NCBI RefSeq assembly: GCF_003063415.1
Contig: NZ_NESK01000007.1
Location: 1 to 64,000, forward strand
Source: Limnohabitans sp. 2KL-17
GTDB lineage: Bacteria; Pseudomonadota; Gammaproteobacteria; Burkholderiales; Burkholderiaceae_C
DNA: 64,000 nt
Reading direction: 5' to 3'
The position numbers and the translations under genes are program-made. Shown piece by piece: positions 54,575-61,884 of this stretch (position 1 is its first letter; every line of letters begins with the position of its first letter). Below the pieces are notes generated by a model that saw only the letters and a program-made list of their open reading frames with translations, ran no database searches and was not told where the DNA came from.

Positions 54575-55492
54575 ATGAAAGCCCAAAACATCCTCGACAC
54601 CATCGGCAATACGCCTCATGTGCGTATCAACCGCCTGTTTGGCCCCGGCGCCAACGTTTGGATCAAGTCCGAACGCAGCAACCCCGGAGGCTCCGTCAAA
54701 GACCGCATTGCACTGGCCATGGTCGAAGCGGCTGAGAAATCCGGGGCACTCCAGCCTGGCGGCACCATCATCGAACCCACCTCGGGCAATACAGGCATCG
54801 GCCTGGCCATGGTCGCTGCTGTCAAGGGTTACAAATTGGTGCTGGTCATGCCCGACAGCATGAGCATTGAGCGCCGCCGCCTGATTCTGGCTTATGGCGC
54901 CACGTTTGATTTGACTCCCCGCGAAAAAGGCATGAAGGGCGCCATCGCCCGCGCCGAAGAGCTGGTGGCCAGCACCCCCGGCTCATGGATGCCCCAGCAG
55001 TTTGAAAACCCCGCCAACATCGAGGTCCATGTGCGCACCACCGCGCAAGAAATCCTGGCGGACTTTCCCGATGGCATTGACGCCCTGATCACCGGTGTGG
55101 GCACTGGCGGCCACCTCACGGGCACAGCACGCGTGCTCAAAGCCAAGTTCCCCCAGCTCAAGGTCTTTGCGGTCGAGCCGGCCGCTTCACCGGTCATCTC
55201 GGGCGGCGCACCCGCACCCCACCCCATCCAGGGCATTGGCGCTGGCTTTATTCCCAAAAACCTCGACACCGCTGTGCTGGACGGCGTGATCCAGGTCGAT
55301 GCTGAAGAAGCCCGAGAATACGCCCGCCGATGCGCCCGCGAGGAAGGCATGCTGGTCGGCATTTCGTCGGGCGCCACACTGGCGGCCATAGCGCAAAAAC
55401 TGGCCGAATTGCCAGCAGGCGCCACCGTGCTCGGTTTCAATTACGACACGGGTGAACGCTATCTGTCGATCGAGGGCTTTTTGCCAGCTTGA
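54575..55492 (+). CDS. cysK: Cysteine synthase A (O-acetylserine sulfhydrylase)
   Basis: This 305-residue PLP enzyme makes cysteine from O-acetylserine and sulfide. The Lys Schiff-base motif is [13 protein letters not shown], the substrate loop [13 protein letters not shown], the PLP-phosphate loop [10 protein letters not shown], and the late SSGATLAA. Length and the loop favour CysK over CysM, though the two are close. ATG 54575 has GGAGAAG upstream. It is divergent from rnpB. Confidence 0.93.
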   Translation: MKAQNILDTIGNTPHVRINRLFGPGANVWIKSERSNPGGSVKDRIALAMVEAAEKSGALQPGGTIIEPTSGNTGIGLAMVAAVKGYKLVLVMPDSMSIERRRLILAYGATFDLTPREKGMKGAIARAEELVASTPGSWMPQQFENPANIEVHVRTTAQEILADFPDGIDALITGVGTGGHLTGTARVLKAKFPQLKVFAVEPAASPVISGGAPAPHPIQGIGAGFIPKNLDTAVLDGVIQVDAEEAREYARRCAREEGMLVGISSGATLAAIAQKLAELPAGATVLGFNYDTGERYLSIEGFLPA

Positions 55493-55598
55493 TCGGTTAA
55501 TGCCACGCATCGCCCTGAATGGCCAACGCCGTGCCCAAGGCTGGTCAAAGCGATAATCACCGCTTCTTGCTTGATAACCACAAGCCACAGAGGTTTCC

Positions 55599-57434
55599 AT
55601 GATCCGGATTTCAGAACTCAAACTCCCCCTTTCGGCGCTTCCTGTTGAGGTGCGCCGTGCGGCAGACGCGCCGTCCGAAACCGACGAAGATCGTCTGCCC
55701 ACGCCCCATCCCGAGAAGGCCTTGCGTCAACTGGCGGCTCATGCGCTGGGCATTGCCGATACAGAGATCGGCGCACTGAATGTGTTCAAGCGCAGCTTTG
55801 ATGCGCGCAAAGCCGAATTGCTGGCGGTGTACATCGTGGACTTGTCGCTCAGCGATACCCAGACCGAAGCGGCATGTCTGCAAAAGTTCAAGGCCAACCC
55901 ACACATTCAGCCCACGCCCGACATGCAGTGGCATGCGCCCTTTCAGGCCCCCAAAGATTTTGGCATCCAGGAAGGCGAGCGTCCCGTGGTGGTCGGCTTT
56001 GGGCCTTGCGGTATGTTCGCGGCGCTGGCTTTGGCGCAAATGGGTTATCGACCCATCGTGTTGGAGCGTGGTAAACCAGTGCGAGAGCGCACCAAGGACA
56101 CATGGGGCCTGTGGCGCAAGAAAGTGCTCGACCCCGAGAGCAATGTGCAGTTTGGCGAAGGCGGCGCTGGCACCTTTTCAGACGGCAAGCTCTACAGCCA
56201 GATCAAGGACCCGCGCCACCTGGGCCGCAAGGTCATGGACGAATTCGTCAAAGCCGGTGCACCGACCGACATCCTGTTTGCGGCGCACCCGCACATCGGC
56301 ACCTTCAAGCTGGTCAAGGTGGTGGAAAACATCCGTGAACAAATCATCGCGCTTGGCGGCGAAATCCGTTTTGAGCAGCGCGTGAGCGATGTGCTGCTGT
56401 CTCCAACCGCAGATGGCCATCGCCTGAACGGTCTGCAAGTGCTGGACCTACGCACAGGCCAAAGCCAGACCTTGCACACACGCCATGCGGTGCTGGCCTT
56501 GGGCCACAGCTCACGCGACACCTTTGTCATGCTGCACCGCCGTGGCGTGGCCATTCAAGCCAAGGCGTTTTCGATTGGTGTGCGCATCGAGCACCCACAA
56601 AGTGTGATCGACCAGGCCCGCTGGGGACGCCACGCAGGCCACCCCTTGCTGGGTGCGGCCGACTACAAGCTGGTGCACCATGCCAAAAACGGCCGAGCGG
56701 TGTACAGCTTTTGTATGTGTCCTGGTGGCACTGTGGTCGCAGCCACCAGCGAACCGGGCCGTGTGGTCACCAACGGCATGAGTCAATACTCGCGCAACGA
56801 GCGCAATGCCAACGCTGGCATGGTGGTGGCCATCGACCCGCCCGACTTCCCGCTGGACAAAGCCGCCTGGCAAGCCGCCTTTGGCGAAGAAGACGGCGAA
56901 CAAATGGCACAAGAGGCGCAGGCCCTTGCCCAAGAACAGCCCCCTGCCACGCACCCCCTGGCGGGTATCGTGTTGCAACGCCAACTGGAAACGCGCGCCT
57001 TTGAAGTGGGTGGCGGCAACTACGAGGCACCTGGTCAATTGGTGGGCGACTTTTTGGCGCAGCGCACCTCCACTCAGTGGGGCAGCGTGCAACCCTCTTA
57101 CAAACCTGGCGTGAAGCTGATCAACCTGTCCGACGTGCTGCCCGACTACGCCGTGGAAGCCATGCGAGAAGCACTGCCGGTATTTGGTCGCAAGATCAAG
57201 GGCTACGACATGGCCAATGCGGTGATGACGGGTGTCGAAACCCGCACCTCGTCGCCACTGCGTATCCCCAGAGGCGATGACCACCAAAGCACCAACACCC
57301 CGGGCCTGTACCCTGCCGGTGAAGGGGCCAGCTACGCGGGTGGCATTTTGTCTGCAGGGGTCGATGGGATCAAGGTGGCTGAATCCTTGGCAAAACAAAT
57401 CGCTTTGCGACTCATGTCAGCGTCAACACACTGA
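55599..57434 (+). CDS. FAD-dependent dehydrogenase, COG2509 type
   Basis: The 611-residue flavoprotein has an N-terminal domain of about 100 residues (MIRISELKLPLS...) typical of this family. The dinucleotide-binding motif is PVVVGFGPCGMFAALALAQMG, the ERGKPV strand end follows, and the C-terminal FAD motif is LYPAGEGASYAGGILSAGVDG. The sequence FGEGGAGTFSDGKLYSQIKD is characteristic. The substrate is unknown; the family is widespread and mostly annotated as uncharacterised. It ends two bases before a convergent Crp/Fnr-like gene and lies 106 bp after cysK. Confidence 0.85.
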   Translation: MIRISELKLPLSALPVEVRRAADAPSETDEDRLPTPHPEKALRQLAAHALGIADTEIGALNVFKRSFDARKAELLAVYIVDLSLSDTQTEAACLQKFKANPHIQPTPDMQWHAPFQAPKDFGIQEGERPVVVGFGPCGMFAALALAQMGYRPIVLERGKPVRERTKDTWGLWRKKVLDPESNVQFGEGGAGTFSDGKLYSQIKDPRHLGRKVMDEFVKAGAPTDILFAAHPHIGTFKLVKVVENIREQIIALGGEIRFEQRVSDVLLSPTADGHRLNGLQVLDLRTGQSQTLHTRHAVLALGHSSRDTFVMLHRRGVAIQAKAFSIGVRIEHPQSVIDQARWGRHAGHPLLGAADYKLVHHAKNGRAVYSFCMCPGGTVVAATSEPGRVVTNGMSQYSRNERNANAGMVVAIDPPDFPLDKAAWQAAFGEEDGEQMAQEAQALAQEQPPATHPLAGIVLQRQLETRAFEVGGGNYEAPGQLVGDFLAQRTSTQWGSVQPSYKPGVKLINLSDVLPDYAVEAMREALPVFGRKIKGYDMANAVMTGVETRTSSPLRIPRGDDHQSTNTPGLYPAGEGASYAGGILSAGVDGIKVAESLAKQIALRLMSASTH

Positions 57435-57436
57435 AG

Positions 57437-58108
57437 TCACACCGTGGGCGTTGTCATTTGTTGATGGCATGAGCACGCCCGCGCCATCAGCCCTTGCGGT
57501 ACGCTGGCCTGTAACCAGCCTTCATGCATTTCAAAGCCCCAAGAGTGTGACGTGTCCGTCGCGCACTCCTGCATCTGTATGAGCGAATGCCTGATGGACA
57601 GTGGCAAGGATTGGATGTGCAAATCCAGCCTGGTCCTTGACGACTGTGCCCAACAATACAAAAGCCAACTGGCCAAGCGTTGTTCCGCCGTGTGATGCTG
57701 CACACAAAATGACCATTGGGCCATTTGGCCGATGAGTCCTTGCGTTGCGGCCATGGCATGGCGCAGCCATGTGGTGTAGCGCTGCGGGTCCTTTCTTATC
57801 TGAGCCCAGTCCATGCGCCAGGCCTGGCCCGAAGCCATCACATGGGCTTGAATGGAACTGCCGCCAAGCTGATGTGGCAACACACAACCGTGTCGCCCAA
57901 GAACGGCCAACGCAGTCTGCCCCAAAGGCTCGGGCCCCAGAGTAATCAAGGCATCCACCGGAAAATATGCCCACTCGGCCCGATCTGCCTGATCGCATGG
58001 CAAGGGGCCGGTCTGCAAATCAACAGGCTCGCAATTCAACGCAGGCACGACCGCATCATCGGCAAGCATCAAAGCCAGCAAGGAATTTTCAATGGTTTTG
58101 TCAGCCAA
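57437..58108 (-). CDS. Crp/Fnr-family-like protein with degenerate HTH
   Basis: A 223-residue protein related to the two other Crp-type proteins that follow. A cNMP-binding-like beta barrel (about 20-125: AEWAYFPVDALITLGPEPLGQ) and the dimer helix (HHTAEQRLASWLLYCWA) are visible. The C-terminus keeps the family's terminal Cys motif (MARACSCHQQ; compare NRSCECYG in the third paralogue). The expected helix-turn-helix (hLAxxLGVRRxSI) is replaced by SLPLSIRHSLIQMQECATDT, so DNA binding is doubtful. It is convergent with the FAD dehydrogenase and divergent from the next Crp-type gene. Confidence 0.65.
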   Translation of the reverse strand: MADKTIENSLLALMLADDAVVPALNCEPVDLQTGPLPCDQADRAEWAYFPVDALITLGPEPLGQTALAVLGRHGCVLPHQLGGSSIQAHVMASGQAWRMDWAQIRKDPQRYTTWLRHAMAATQGLIGQMAQWSFCVQHHTAEQRLASWLLYCWAQSSRTRLDLHIQSLPLSIRHSLIQMQECATDTSHSWGFEMHEGWLQASVPQGLMARACSCHQQMTTPTV

Positions 58109-58207
58109 ATGTTTGCGCTCCGGGCGTCTGTGTTGAGTGATCTGACGGCCTGCAAGGCTGCAGATTTTTAGATTTTTTTATTCCATTTATTTTATGTGCT
58201 TTAACGA

Positions 58208-58230
58208 ACACACATGATCGTACGGTGTGT
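58208..58230. promoter_or_regulatory. Candidate operator before the second Crp/Fnr gene
   Basis: The inverted repeat acacac (58208-58213) with gtgtgt (58225-58230) has an 11-base spacer and lies 10 bp before ATG 58240, between two divergent Crp/Fnr-type genes. The arms are short and simple in sequence, so chance is possible. Confidence 0.35.
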
Positions 58231-58239
58231 ATTCAACTG

Positions 58240-59019
58240 ATGGCGCTTGAACATATACTGCCCGTGCTTTTTAAAAATGCACCCACGGACTGGCGCGCTG
58301 CTTTCTGTGCAGCCCCTCCCAAAACCCCTGCCATTCGGGTAACTCTAGTGACGCTATTGACCAACGGGCTCGTCTTTCAACTCGCCAAGGAAGATCAAAG
58401 CCAACTGCAAAAAATTTGCGAACCCGTTCAACTGGTTGCAGGTCAAGTCTTGTGCGAACCCGTGCAGCATGGAACCCCCAAGGTCTACTTTTTGGACGGT
58501 GCATGCGTGGCCCTGATGGTTGAAAACCAAAACAACAAACTGGCCGTTGGCTTGGTCGGTTCCGAAGGGATGATCGGTCTGGGTGCAGTGCTGGGAAGCC
58601 GTCATGAAAATCTGCGCTTTCGTGTGCAAACCAGTGGCACTGCATGGGTTTCAGAAAGTGCTGATCTGGCCCTTTTGTTGCACCAGCGGCCGGGCATGCT
58701 TTGGGTCATCTCCGTGCATCTTTGGCAATTGGCGGAACATGTAGCGACCATGTCTGCGTCAGTTCAATTTGACGACATCGTCACACGGCTTGCATATTGG
58801 CTGGTGCTCTCCGCCGATCGGGCGCATACCCAGCGCCTGCACTTAACACACGAACATTTGGCTCGAATGCTCGGCGTTCGACGCGTCAGCATCACATTGG
58901 CAGCGGGGTCACTGAAAGAGCAAGGCCTCATCGCCTACCAACGAGGTGCCCTCGACATTCTGGACCTGCCTGGTCTGAGGAAAATCGCTTTGCCGATTCG
59001 CCCAGAGTCAACCGTTTGA
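58240..59019 (+). CDS. Crp/Fnr-family transcriptional regulator
   Basis: This regulator of about 259 residues has an N-terminal effector barrel (LQKICEPVQLVAGQVLCEPVQ to about GMIGLGAVLGSRHENLRF), a dimerisation helix, and a complete winged HTH (HEHLARMLGVRRVSITLAAG). It lacks the Fnr-type Cys cluster at the N-terminus and the canonical cAMP pocket residues, so the ligand is unknown. The roughly 35 residues before the barrel look non-conserved; ATG 58240 is used, but a GTG near 58347 is possible. It is the first of two co-directional Crp-type genes. Confidence 0.82.
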   Translation: MALEHILPVLFKNAPTDWRAAFCAAPPKTPAIRVTLVTLLTNGLVFQLAKEDQSQLQKICEPVQLVAGQVLCEPVQHGTPKVYFLDGACVALMVENQNNKLAVGLVGSEGMIGLGAVLGSRHENLRFRVQTSGTAWVSESADLALLLHQRPGMLWVISVHLWQLAEHVATMSASVQFDDIVTRLAYWLVLSADRAHTQRLHLTHEHLARMLGVRRVSITLAAGSLKEQGLIAYQRGALDILDLPGLRKIALPIRPESTV

Positions 59020-59060
59020 TCACAGTTTCTTAAATAAACACACCATCAACGGCATCTGCT

Positions 59061-59080
59061 TATGTTCCATGAGGAACATA
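59061..59080. promoter_or_regulatory. Perfect palindrome TATGTTCC-N4-GGAACATA
   Basis: This 20-bp perfect dyad lies 53 bp before the start of the third Crp/Fnr-type gene. Its size and symmetry suit a dimeric Crp-type regulator. The core TTCC-N4-GGAA recurs at 61707-61718 upstream of the NarL-type regulator gene. Confidence 0.65.
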
Positions 59081-59132
59081 TTGGCCTAAAAACTCTGCTA
59101 AATTAGCATCTCGATTATTGAAATTTACGCTT

Positions 59133-59864
59133 ATGCCAATCGATTTCAATTCAAATAGCCTTATTGCACTGCTGCCTGCCTCCACTCTGCTTGAATGGAC
59201 ACCTCATTTCGAGCGTGTGGAATTTTCGCTGGGTCAACAGCTCTTCGATCCTAGCCATACACAAGAGCACCTGTATTTTCCTCTCACGGCGATCGTGTCG
59301 TGGATGAACACCCTTCAAAATGGGTCTGCAACCGAAGTCGCCATCACAGGCAGAGAGGGCATGGCTGGCATCTTTTTACTGATGGGCGCCGCACATACAC
59401 AAAACAACGCTTATGTGCAAAAAGCCGGATCAGCCCTGCGGATCCGATTGCGTGTGGTGCAGGAAAGTTTCGACCACAACACGGATGTTCAGAAAATTTT
59501 CTTCAGGTTCACGCAATCCGTCCTGACACAACTGGGCCAAAGCACGGCATGCCACCGACATCACTCACTGGATCAGCAACTTTGCCGCAAGCTCTTGCAC
59601 ACCCTGGACCGACAAGACGGTGAGGTCATCCTGATGACGCACGAACTCTTGGCCCAAGCGTTGGGGGTTCGGCGCGAGGGCATCTCGCACGCAGCGTACC
59701 GTCTGATGAAAGACAACATCATCAGCTATGCCCGTGGACGCATACAAGTGATCGACCGACAGGCCCTGGAAAACCGTTCTTGCGAGTGTTATGGCGTGAT
59801 CTCCAAGGGGTTTCCTTTTTTCATAAACAAGATGGACGTGCCACCCCTCGCGCCAGCAGACTAG
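59133..59864 (+). CDS. Crp/Fnr-family transcriptional regulator with C-terminal Cys motif
   Basis: The 243-residue regulator has a barrel domain (HLYFPLTAIVSWMNTLQNG, GREGMAGIFLLMG), a dimer helix (HHSLDQQLCRKLLHTLDR), an intact HTH (HELLAQALGVRREGISHAAY) and the terminal NRSCECYG seen in many betaproteobacterial Crp/Fnr proteins. The effector is unknown. ATG 59133 is preferred over TTG 59118. The palindrome at 59061-59080 suggests autoregulation. The 3' end overlaps the convergent pseudo-receiver gene by four bases. Confidence 0.85.
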   Translation: MPIDFNSNSLIALLPASTLLEWTPHFERVEFSLGQQLFDPSHTQEHLYFPLTAIVSWMNTLQNGSATEVAITGREGMAGIFLLMGAAHTQNNAYVQKAGSALRIRLRVVQESFDHNTDVQKIFFRFTQSVLTQLGQSTACHRHHSLDQQLCRKLLHTLDRQDGEVILMTHELLAQALGVRREGISHAAYRLMKDNIISYARGRIQVIDRQALENRSCECYGVISKGFPFFINKMDVPPLAPAD

Positions 59865-60505
59865 ACCGACACCATCTGGTTGCGAATCGCATAACGGGTC
59901 AAGTCGGCCACCTTGTGCAAGCCAATCTTGCGCATGATGTTGCGGCGATGAACCTCCACTGTGCTGGGTGCAATTTGCAGGTTGCGTGCAATTTCCTTGG
60001 ACGAATACCCGTCGGCAATCAAACGAAGCACCTGCTCCTCTCGCCCTCCCAGATGACTCTTAAGGCTGACGTCACCTGATCTGGCCTTTCGAACGCTCTC
60101 CATCATTTCTGATGCTGCGGCCTGACACAAATACACACGACCGGCTGCAGCGGCCCGAACGGCAGACATCAACTCGTCAATGCTGCTGGTTGTCGATACG
60201 TAGGCTTTGGCCCCCGCATCCAGAATTTCGATGATCGAATTGCGATCTGACTCGGTGGAAAATGCCACCATGTTTTTGGTAGGTTGATGGTTTGCGATCT
60301 GATGCATCAGTTGGATATCTTGTGAATCCTTGCCATGCATGCCGATCAGGACGACGTCAGGGTCCAATTCATCACACAAGGCATTGGTCTGAAGGCCGTT
60401 GTCAGATATGCCCACCACATCCATGTCCTGGTGTGTGCGCAAAACTGCGGCAATCCCTTCAGAGACCACTTTATGTTTGGAAGAAAGCAAAACTCGAATT
60501 GACAT
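59861..60505 (-). CDS. LuxR/NarL-type regulator with a pseudo-receiver domain
   Basis: A 214-residue protein with receiver-like fold and a good GerE-type HTH (about 148-205: REEQVLRLIADGYSSKEIAR then STVEVHRRNIMRKIG). Key receiver residues are lost: the acidic pair after the first strand is Ser-Ser-Lys (VLLSSKHK), the phosphoacceptor Asp is Gly55 (VVLIGMHG), and the late Lys is Ser/Thr (AKAYVSTTS). Phosphorylation is therefore unlikely, and control may be by expression, ligand or heterodimerisation. ATG 60505 has GGAGG seven bases upstream. It lies near an intact NarL-type paralogue. Confidence 0.87.
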   Translation of the reverse strand: MSIRVLLSSKHKVVSEGIAAVLRTHQDMDVVGISDNGLQTNALCDELDPDVVLIGMHGKDSQDIQLMHQIANHQPTKNMVAFSTESDRNSIIEILDAGAKAYVSTTSSIDELMSAVRAAAAGRVYLCQAAASEMMESVRKARSGDVSLKSHLGGREEQVLRLIADGYSSKEIARNLQIAPSTVEVHRRNIMRKIGLHKVADLTRYAIRNQMVSV

Positions 60506-60692
60506 GTCAACGCCTCCAAATATGGCCAAAACGGCCTTCGAATTAGCAAGTCAAACCAATCGATCAGTGTTCATCACTCCCAAGGCAGCTGTACTTCACA
60601 ACATACTCTGGACAGTGTATTGAGTGGTCACATGTTTGACTGTGCGTAAAAACACAAAACAGCAGAAATAACAGCCGTCTTCAACAAGCATC

Positions 60693-60986
60693 TCACTGCA
60701 GCAACGACCCGCCTGAAGAGCTCGGAAGAGCTGGCAATGAGACATTTTTGGTGTTCATTTTTTCACTGATGTTCAACGCCTCTTTCAAATGCTCATGGGC
60801 ATTGAAGGAGTGGTGCTTGGACAACTTGGCATGGTGCAATGCGGCCTTGAAAGCACCAGCCTCATGGTGCCTGGCGGCTTCCTTGTTGCGCTGGTATGCA
60901 TGCAGCAGCTCATCTGAGGCACGACGATAGTGTTCGCCAATGTGCTCTGCGTAGGCCTTTTCAAGCACTTCATTTTCATGGGTCAT
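60693..60986 (-). CDS. Small His-rich helical protein, unknown function
   Basis: This 97-residue protein has many His residues spread along predicted helices (EHIGEHYRRASDELLHAYQ, ARHHEAGAF, LHHAKLSKHHSFNAHEHL) and a Ser/Gly-rich end. It has no signal peptide or membrane helix. ATG 60986 has AAGGAG at good spacing, which supports it as a real gene. It stands between two response-regulator genes on the same strand. The spaced His pattern could bind metal, but I recognise no family. Confidence 0.7.
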   Translation of the reverse strand: MTHENEVLEKAYAEHIGEHYRRASDELLHAYQRNKEAARHHEAGAFKAALHHAKLSKHHSFNAHEHLKEALNISEKMNTKNVSLPALPSSSGGSLLQ

Positions 60987-61027
60987 GTCAGCTCCTTGTG
61001 GGTCATTATTTGTGGTGTAGCCATGCT

Positions 61028-61663
61028 TCAAACCAGACCGTGCTCTTGCATGTACCGCTGCAAAGACATACGACCAGGGCAATTGAGCTTTTGATAAATG
61101 TGATGCAGGTGCAGCTTGGCTGTGCCCTCACTGATGAACAATTTATTGGCAATTTTTTTGTTCGGCCAGCCTTCGGTCACCATGCGTGCCACGGTCATTT
61201 CACGTGGCGTCAACAAATGGGACGGGTTCGCATTTTTCTTTTTCTGCTCCAGCAAAAGAGACATGGTCTTAACGGAGAGGTCACGATCGAGCCACTTGCC
61301 ACCTTCGTGCACCGACTTGATACATCGAAGCAGAACGTGCTTGGATTTTTCTTTGGAAACCAGGCCAGACACATCCAGATCCAGCGCACGCATCACTTCG
61401 CCAATGGGCGCGCCCGTGAACACCACGGGACGTGTCTGAAGTTTTTGCGCCCTGATCTCTTCCAGCACAGCCAGACCGCTTCTCTGTGACAAAGACAAAT
61501 CCATCACCAAAATATGCGGTTGATGTTGCGCCAGAGCGCGCAAAGCCTCATCGCCATTTCTGACGCAAGACTTGACCGAAAAATCTGGCAAGTCATGAAA
61601 CACGTGGGACAAGCCCTCCAACATCACCGGATACGGGTCGGCAAGCACAAGATCAATGGACAT
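61028..61663 (-). CDS. NarL/FixJ-family response regulator
   Basis: The 211-residue regulator has an intact receiver: Asp9 (VLADPYPVM), phosphoacceptor Asp55 (ILVMDLSLSQRSG), Thr83 (VFTGAP) and Lys104 (GLVSKEKS). The LuxR-type HTH reads LTPREMTVARMVTEGWPNKK then EGTAKLHLHHIYQKLN. ATG 61663 is used because GAGG lies nine bases upstream; ATG 61672 is too close to it. No cognate histidine kinase is in the window. The 221-bp upstream gap contains two dyads. Confidence 0.88.
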   Translation of the reverse strand: MSIDLVLADPYPVMLEGLSHVFHDLPDFSVKSCVRNGDEALRALAQHQPHILVMDLSLSQRSGLAVLEEIRAQKLQTRPVVFTGAPIGEVMRALDLDVSGLVSKEKSKHVLLRCIKSVHEGGKWLDRDLSVKTMSLLLEQKKKNANPSHLLTPREMTVARMVTEGWPNKKIANKLFISEGTAKLHLHHIYQKLNCPGRMSLQRYMQEHGLV

Positions 61664-61703
61664 GAATTTCATCCTCTTCAAGGTTTTACTCAGACGAAAA
61701 GAT

Positions 61704-61753
61704 TGTTTCCAACAGGAAATACCTCGCCTAGTCTTCCTGTCCAGAATAGGACA
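61704..61753. promoter_or_regulatory. Two dyads upstream of the NarL-type regulator
   Basis: The first is TTTCC-AACA-GGAAA (61706-61719), sharing the TTCC-N4-GGAA core with the palindrome at 59061-59080. The second is TGTCC-N6-GGACA (61738-61753). Both lie within 95 bp upstream of the regulator's start and may be binding sites of one of the local Crp/Fnr-type proteins. Confidence 0.45.
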
Positions 61754-61884
61754 CGATGCCCTTCTTTGTGATCCCTTGAATTGCTGAGTCGCACTACGTT
61801 CAAACCAGTAAGCCCACAGAAACAGGCAATCAAAACAGTGGTTTTTGATGTCAAGAAAATACCGTGGACACGTGCCGGCCTCCT

